A DNA stretch of 60,200 bases. It comes from Calocera cornea HHB12733 (taxonomy: Eukaryota; Basidiomycota; Dacrymycetes; Dacrymycetales; Dacrymycetaceae). The notes under the pieces were generated by a model, which was not told the origin of the DNA, did no database searches, and was given only the letters and a program-made list of their open reading frames with translations. Of this stretch, positions 54,749 through 60,200 are shown piece by piece; position 1 is the stretch's first letter, and each line of letters begins with the position of its first letter. Where the stretch lies: the NCBI GenBank assembly GCA_001632435.1, contig KV423960.1, positions 1 through 60,200 on the forward strand. The letters are read 5' to 3'. The translations under genes and the position numbers were made by a program.

Positions 54749-56133
54749 ATGGCACGCGGTGGAGACTACGAAGCCTACATAATCGTCAACGGTAAACGTT
54801 GCCCTGAATATGGCACAATGGGGAATCCAAGCAAATACCGAACGACATGCATAGTGCAGTCTAGTATTGGCGAGGTCTGACATGCTTGACTTTCCACATG
54901 TTCCTGCTGACTTCTTTTCAGACATTTACTGTGTACTGGAAGGATCTGTGTCGATCGCATACTGCACGAGGCAAAGTCTATGTGGACGGGGAACATGCAG
55001 CTTCATGTGTGTTCAATGGGGGCTTTGTGGAGGTTGTATGCAAAGGCTTCTGTGATGGCAGCAGTGGCCATGCAAAGTTCTGCTTTGGCCCAGCCCAGCT
55101 GACTGGTACGTGATATGCTCTGGCTGCTGAGGAACATCACTGGCCAAAGCTGAAATGTCCCTGATAGATGACGAGTCACAAGCTCTCGCATATGATGAGG
55201 CCTTTGGGACCATCACGCTGATCCTTGAAGATGGAGAATGGAGTGAGAATGAAGGGAGCACGCAAGTAGATGACATTGATGGGCTGGTTGAAGATGAAGA
55301 TGACTACGATAAGGACCCCGACTGGACTCCACCGGCCGAATCTAGCAATGGTGACAGCAATAACGACAACAATGTGAAGGATGAAGAGACTGAGACAACC
55401 GAACCTATCAATCACCGTTCTGGGAGAAGATCAACTAGCTGCAGTCAGACTCAGAGGGATGCTAATCGCTTTCGAAATGAAGAATACCTGAAGCCTGTTT
55501 ATGAACAGAACAAGAAGGGCTGTGATCACCGTGTTGAGTATGTCTCTTGTTTTGCATTACCTCTGAGACCTGATTAATTTTGCAGGGCTGGTGTGCATGT
55601 TGACGAACAAGAAACCTACTATGACTTCACCCCCGATGGCTCCCCTCCAGTGCAGTTCATCTTCAAGTATCGCTCTAAAGGTGTGTTACTTCAATGACAT
55701 GCGCATACATCTAGGTCGTAAGCTGATCTCTTATTGTAGAGTGGATGCAGGCGAACAGGTTCATCAGTCAGTGAACTGCAAAGGGAATGGAACCTTGGCT
55801 GAGCTAGATGCAGTGCCTGAGACATTCAGAAGTGGCCCCAGTGAGGCAACCTATAGCGACGAAGATGACCCTGTGCTTGCAAAGATGATAGCAGAGCGAA
55901 CCGCTTTGGAGGTACGTGTCTTTATTTCGAGACATGCCGTGCCTTGATAGAGAATTCTTCTGTAGGCAATGATTGAGCAGCGTAAGAAAGATCGGGAGCT
56001 CGAGAAGACAAGGCACGAAGCCACCCAGACAAGAGATAGGCGCAACCAAGCATCAAGTCAAGTGAAAGTGGAGCCAAGCAGTTCGGAGGCTATTGTGGTG
56101 CCATACCTGGGGGAAGTCATCGACCTTACGTGA
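54749..56133 (+). CDS. DUF7918 protein, copy G (divergent member)
   Basis: Starts MARGGDYEAYIIVNGKRCPE, with exon 1 ending SSIGE, a diverged form of PSEEGK. Exon 2 gives TFTVYWKDLCRSHTARGKVY to KFCFGPAQLTG. The next exon has DDESQALAYDEAFGTITLIL and an inserted acidic region (EDEDDYDKDPDWTPPAES) absent from A-F, then KPVYEQNKKGCDHRVE in place of VHEQAKKAAGHC. Then come PPVQFIFKYRSK, EWMQANRFI and a last exon with MIEQRKKDRELEKTRHEATQ. The end is SSQVKVEPSS (VKVE fits psi-K-x-E) and YLGEVIDLT. All exons look open. It shares architecture and the terminal motif with the array but is the most distant copy. Confidence 0.72.
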
Positions 56134-56899
56134 CCAAGACGATGGCCCGGGCGGGGCGCATAAAGCTTGCAACAGTATCCGAAGCCAACATATTCCTCCT
56201 ATCGCATCAGCTTAAGTATATTACCTAGTATTCACCGGGAGCAGGCTGCTTCATTATACATATGTATACATGATAGACGCACGTCCAAAGCATCACATGT
56301 ACCTACTCATGACACACATCCAAAGCACCGCTCCACCGTGGTATGGATAGTGTCCCGACGTGCCGTCACCCATGACATAGCTGTGAAGTGCACTTTGTGG
56401 ACACACATGCAGCACCATTCCCTGATCCAGGAGCCCTAGGTCGTACTGCCATTATCGACGACTTCTTAGCTGGCCGAATCCCCAGAAGCCAACCCGACAA
56501 ATATCGACGACAATGATGTTCATATCCATCGCCTGGATCAGGCCAGTCTCGTCCGTTAGTGTTAGAGTTGACGTTGGCCCCTCCGCCTTGGATGGACAAG
56601 TAAACAAGAAGTTCGTCGCCGTAAAACCGACGCTTGGTACCCAAATGACCAGGGAGAGACAGTCCTCGGATGCGTAGAAGCATTCGGTGTGCCGGGAGTT
56701 GACAAACAGATCGCGAATTGCTGTGCTGCTGTCAGCCTGATAGCCTGAGATCAAGACGGGACGCACGGCAATGGCCTGGATCACACCGTCGTTCTGTAAG
56801 GGTGTTTGAGGTTCCCTTAAGGGTGTTTGAGGTTCCCTCCAGCACAGCTCTCCCAGAGGACAATGTGTCGGATTCCTATCCATTCGGTTACTCGGAGTG
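56134..56899. other. No assigned gene; one minus-strand frame and a 21-bp tandem duplication
   Basis: The minus-strand frame 56883-56452 (143 codons) reads smoothly (for example LVIWVPSVGFTATNFLFTC and SDR-free DETGLIQAMDMNIIVVDIC) but resembles no family I know and may be an exon remnant. Within it TAAGGGTGTTTGAGGTTCCC is directly repeated (about 56797-56838), giving a duplicated REPQTPL. Confidence 0.35.
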
Positions 56900-58018
56900 A
56901 CGTGGCGCGCCTTCGGCGATAGGAGGCGCCGATAGCATGATCGGTATCACAGTGTTTCTGTCGGAAGGATTTCGGGAGGCGCGGTATGTGCCTGTAGCAG
57001 TTAACTTGCGGCCCGCTCAACCCGGATAGGGCGTGGATGGTGTACCGGTATGTACCGCGGGTCGCACTTGATGAGATTGATGATGCTGCAGAGGAGAGGA
57101 GAGACGGTGGAGTTTGTCACGGAGACGGAGGGCCTCGTGGGGATGTTTGTGAAAATGTTTGTGCAGGACTTGGGGTACTGATTCGCGAGACGCCAAGTAA
57201 GCTGACGCAGAAAGGCAAGACTGGGTCTGCGCCGTCTCCTCTTTCGCTGCTGTCATCTTGAATGTGTCGAGGGACATCACAAATGGCTGCATCGACACAT
57301 CAGCACATACGCACAGAGAGGTCAAGAGCAGCGTATACCTCCTGTAAGAAGACAACCCGGTCTCCCTCTGCCCCCGCCTCGAGCGATCTCCCAGTCCCTC
57401 GTTCCTGGAAGCACACCCGAATCCATAGCATCCCATCTCTTCCGCCTTCCCTTGATCTCATCTTCTCCCTCGGGATCCGCAAGACCCCTCACCACCCTCC
57501 CCTGCTCGTCCTAATCCCTAGCGGCCGTATACGTCCGATCTTGACAGCAAGGATGAAGCTGACCACGGCTTTGGCTGTAAGGTGACTTGAGGACGCGTTG
57601 AGAGTACATTGATCGCTCCATGAGCGGGATGGATGCTCCCTTCCCACGTCAGTCGTAAAACGACCCACATGATCCTCTGCTGTCGCAGTGCGGCGCTTTC
57701 TCTGGCAGATCCATGGTTGTCCAGAGCCGGAAGGAGAGAAAATGCCTTTTCGAGGTAGGTAGGCAGCGATAACGATCAGTTCAGGAATGCTCGAGTGGTT
57801 ATGGATAGTGGATGATCGCGGAACGGACCGTGAGCTGGGCCGTGATGGGTTTGGAGAAGGTCGTGGTGGCTGCGACGGTGTCTTGACTGTTTCACCAAGA
57901 GGACTATCTCATAGAAAGATGCGCCCGCCCACTTTACAGTATTAAAGATACGCCGATCTCAGAAAGAAAGCGGAATTGGTATAGGAAGATGCGAAGCAAG
58001 TGATGCACGGCCACAGGA
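56900..58018 (-). pseudogene. Decayed duplicate of the tail-anchored protein gene
   Basis: This stretch matches about 48886-50180 over most of its length: the linker (GATCGGTATCACAGTGTTT versus GGTATCACGGTGTTCGTGT), the 3' end of exon 1 (CTTGATCTCATCTTCTCCCT in both), the N-terminal part (GATCCTCTGCTG, CCTTTTCGAGGTAGGT) and the promoter (ATTAAAGATACGCC). It has lost the part coding for the C-terminal membrane helix, has an internal deletion around 57600-57640 compared with the gene, and the two start ATGs are gone (GATGGGTTTGGAGAAGG in place of GATGGATTCGACATGG). No frame of useful length remains. It is a segmental duplicate that no longer encodes the protein. Confidence 0.8.
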
Positions 58019-58787
58019 CGCGGAGTAGGGTCCACTATTGAGCGCCTTAAGCGCTCAATAGTGGCCAATCAGCGCTTAAGCGGCTGCCCCACGGAAGCGG
58101 TTGATTGGGTGCTCATTTGCATCCATCCGCTTCCGTGCTGAAAATCAGCACCCGCTCGCGCGCGTCGAGCAATCAGCTCCCGAAAGGAGCTGATTTGCCT
58201 CCGGCCCAGGGGACGTCGCGCGTCTAAGTCCCCTGGGCCCTCTCTCTCCATCCCTCGTCTTGACCACCACCGGCGTGCTCGCTGCCGCCGTCGTCGTCCT
58301 CGCCGCCGCCGCCGCCGCCCTGCCCGCCTCCGCCCCCGCCTTCGCCCCCGCCTCCGCCTCCGCCCGCTCGCCCGCCATCGCCGCCCTCGCCGCCGCCCCC
58401 TCCCGCCTGAGGACCTCCATCTGGAGGGCCTCGGCGTCAAGCAGGAGGGGTACTGTCGACCACTGTCGACCCCCCCGCCTTCCGCCCTCGAGACGTGCCG
58501 TCCCGGTCGGTGTGCGCTTTTGACCTCCATCAGGAGGGCGAATCCACACCGAACGCCTCCAAGAAAGGCCGTCCAGAAGATCTAAAGATTGAGGCACGCG
58601 CGTAAGTCCTCTAGAGATATTCGTATACGTGCGCGTTTCGGCCTCGGCGTGCGCAACCGCACAAACTTTGACGATCCGACCGGCGAGCAGCGGGGGTTTG
58701 GGGTGTGTTTAGGGCGGTAAACAGTGCAGGTAAGCACTTGACGTTTTGCTGTATGCACAATGCAATTCACTAACTATATCTAGAACG
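58019..58787. other. Hairpin array followed by GC-rich low-complexity DNA
   Basis: 58032-58239 holds seven inverted repeats one after another (separate entry). From about 58260 to 58410 the sequence is a GCC/TCC/CCC trinucleotide-like run that gives alanine- or proline-rich frames on both strands; I do not regard these as genes. The rest, to 58787, should contain the promoter of the last gene. Confidence 0.55.
58032..58239. repeat. Array of seven inverted repeats (hairpins)
   Basis: In order: CCACTATTGAGCGC (58032-58045) with its perfect inverse at 58051-58064, loop 5; CCAATCA (58065) with TGATTGG (58102), enclosing the 10-bp palindrome CGCTTAAGCG (58073-58082); CACGGAAGCGG (58090-58100) with inverse at 58127-58137; GTGCTGA (58135) with TCAGCAC (58145); GCTCG (58154) with CGAGC (58166); AATCAGCTCC (58171-58180) with inverse at 58186-58195; GGCCCAGGGGAC (58203-58214) with inverse at 58228-58239. 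All arms are perfect. Confidence 0.85.
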
Positions 58788-60200
58788 ATGCCTACAGCAA
58801 CGTTCGAGACCGGCTATCGGGACGCTCCCAGAGATGCCGAGGGATACGATGAGGAATGGGCAGCGCAGTACGGCCTGCCCATCGTAAAAAACAAGTACAA
58901 ATGGAAGCCAGGTAAGTCATCAATTACATTACTATCTAAAACACCTCACTAACTAATCTACAGATGCACCGAGGCCCAACTTCACCGGCCATCGACATCT
59001 GACGCTCTACGAGCGCTTCGCGCGCGACACGGTGCATCGCTTCACCGACGAGCCGACCCTCCTCCGACGCAGCGCAAGCCTGCTCCCAGCGGACCGATAC
59101 AGCGTCGAGCAGTACGCCGCGCTGCAGATCGAAGACCCCGCCCTCCTCATCACCAACTCGACCGACCTCGAGCTCCGGCAGCACTGGAGCGACTTCCAGG
59201 CGCGCTTCAAGGCCTGGTACCTCGGCCAGAGCGACCTCGACGACGGCGACGTCCCCTTCGTCAAGTCGGAGAACATGCGAAACCTCTGGGCGCGCGGTCC
59301 CCTCGACCCGACCGTCTACCCGCGGCCGTACGACGAGCGGTATCCTCATCGCGGATACTGCCCCGGCCCGCCCAGCGATCCGACCAACGCCATGGTCTGG
59401 TGGGCGCCGCTCCGCCTCGTCTGGTGGTCGCCGTTCGTCACTGGCAGGTTTCGCCAGCCGAACGACGACCTCTGGGACGGAGAAGTGCCCAACGCCGAGC
59501 ACGTCAGGCTCTCGCGCCTGCTCAACGACATCTGCCAGAGCACGGCCGGCTTCATCAACGCCTGGTGGGCGAAGACGCTGTGCGACGCGCACGACGACTA
59601 CTCCGAACGCATCCGCGCCTTGGTCGCCCGCCTCCCCGACGCACACCCGCACCGCGAGCTCTACGGCGACCTCTCCAAGCGCTGGGGCGGCAACTTCTCC
59701 CAGGAGAAGACCGACCTGTTCCACGCAATGCCCTACTGGCACGCGCGGATCTACTGGCTGCGCGCGCAGGCAAAGGTCCGCGAGCTCATCGGCATGTACA
59801 GCTTGCTGTACATGCACGCGACCTGGCGCCCCTTCGACCTCCGCACCCTCCCCGCCGTACGCAACTTTGTCGGCATCCTCCTCGAGCAGGGAGAAGTCGA
59901 CGAGAGCGGCAAGCACAGCACGCTCCTTCGGCACGGCGTGCCCATCCTCCGCCCCGTACGCCGCGAGCACGTTGCCGACGATCCAGGCGCGATCGCAGGG
60001 TGGAAGGACGACAACTTCACCCTGCTCTGGGTGAAGAAGCAGCGCGCGCGCGCTGCCGAGAAGCTCGCCGGGCAGCTCCCCAAGCAAGTCGTCGAGGCCA
60101 ATGCCATCTCGCACGACGCGAAGACGGCAACGCAGCAGCGCACGAGCAAGCGGCTCAGCGCGAAGCGGCGCAAGAAGGCAGTCAGCAAGTTCGAGACGGC
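58788..60200 (+). CDS. Unrecognised gene, incomplete at the window edge
   Basis: Exon 1 (58788-58911) starts MPTATFETGYRDAPRDAEGY and ends NKYKWKP. A 52-bp GTAAGT...CAG intron with a CTAAC branch-like site leads into exon 2 at 58964, which stays open to the last base. The joined product has at least 450 residues with no stop reached. Visible features: a strongly charged, W/R-rich globular middle (WWAPLRLVWWSPFVTGRF, FINAWWAKTLCDAHDDYSER, MPYWHARIYWLRAQAKVREL) and a lysine/arginine-rich segment at the edge (SKRLSAKRRKKAVSKFET), which could be a nuclear localisation signal. No signal peptide or membrane helix. No family is recognised. The antisense frame of 392 codons is a shadow: the intron and the start support this strand. 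Confidence 0.6.

Noticed and set aside
58145..58597. Alanine/arginine-rich frames on both strands
   Set aside because: They run over perfect hairpins and a GCC/TCC low-complexity stretch; no start context or domain.
58936..60114. A 392-codon minus-strand frame
   Set aside because: Shadow of the plus-strand gene, which has a start codon, a well-formed intron and a more protein-like composition.
1..60200. CRISPR arrays, bacterial operons, telomere repeats, rRNA genes, LTR retrotransposons
   Set aside because: Looked for and not seen: no regularly spaced direct repeats, no TTAGGG runs, no rRNA core sequences, no reverse transcriptase, integrase or long terminal direct repeats. The window is ordinary fungal nuclear DNA in this respect.

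Overview
The window looks like a nuclear contig of a basidiomycete fungus, most likely an agaricomycete (mushroom or polypore type). The evidence is densely packed genes with many 45-60 bp GT-AG introns, exons rich in G or C at the third codon position, and several families typical of that group: a DUF6532-like gene, an alpha-type kinase, a run of DUF7918 genes, a DPBB/expansin-like secreted protein, and a Tc1-like transposon in two copies. No organism name can be read from the sequence itself. All gene models are from splice-site and reading-frame inspection without transcripts.

Layout. 1-7.9 kb: accessory-looking region with a DUF6532-like gene, an alpha-kinase gene and a small two-helix membrane protein. 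8.7-19.5 kb: conserved core genes, namely dolichol kinase (SEC59), a large tail-region membrane protein of unknown role, and the tRNA exportin (LOS1/exportin-T). 19.6-21.3 kb: Tc1-like transposon copy 1. 21.5-36.2 kb: more core genes: PRP4 (splicing), UBP8 (SAGA deubiquitinase) divergent from a HINT3-like HIT protein, an expansin-like protein, tRNA-His(GTG), urate oxidase, and a transcription factor with two C2H2 fingers plus a Zn2Cys6 cluster. 36.7-44.3 kb: five head-to-tail DUF7918 genes (A-E) with a 237-bp MITE between C and D. 44.4-50.0 kb: POP4 (RNase P/MRP) divergent from a DUF1295 membrane protein, a previously easy-to-miss 67-residue secreted peptide gene, and a tail-anchored protein gene. 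51.3-56.1 kb: two more DUF7918 genes (F and G); F carries Tc1-like copy 2 inserted one codon before its ancestral stop. 56.9-58.0 kb: a decayed duplicate of the tail-anchored gene. 58.0-58.25 kb: a dense array of perfect hairpins. 58.8 kb to the end: an unrecognised gene that runs off the window.

The core genes have unrelated housekeeping roles (N-glycan precursor synthesis, tRNA export, splicing, histone deubiquitination, tRNA processing, purine breakdown) and do not form a functional cluster. The most interesting unit is the DUF7918 family: seven related genes within 19.4 kb, of which the intact copies end in VIDLT, a canonical SUMO-interaction motif, preceded by basic patches and psi-K-x-E tetrapeptides of the SUMO-acceptor type. 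Four of them carry a paired inverted GACGCG-type promoter motif shortly upstream of the start codon. Two copies (C and F) show decay that hits the start codon, frame or terminal motif.
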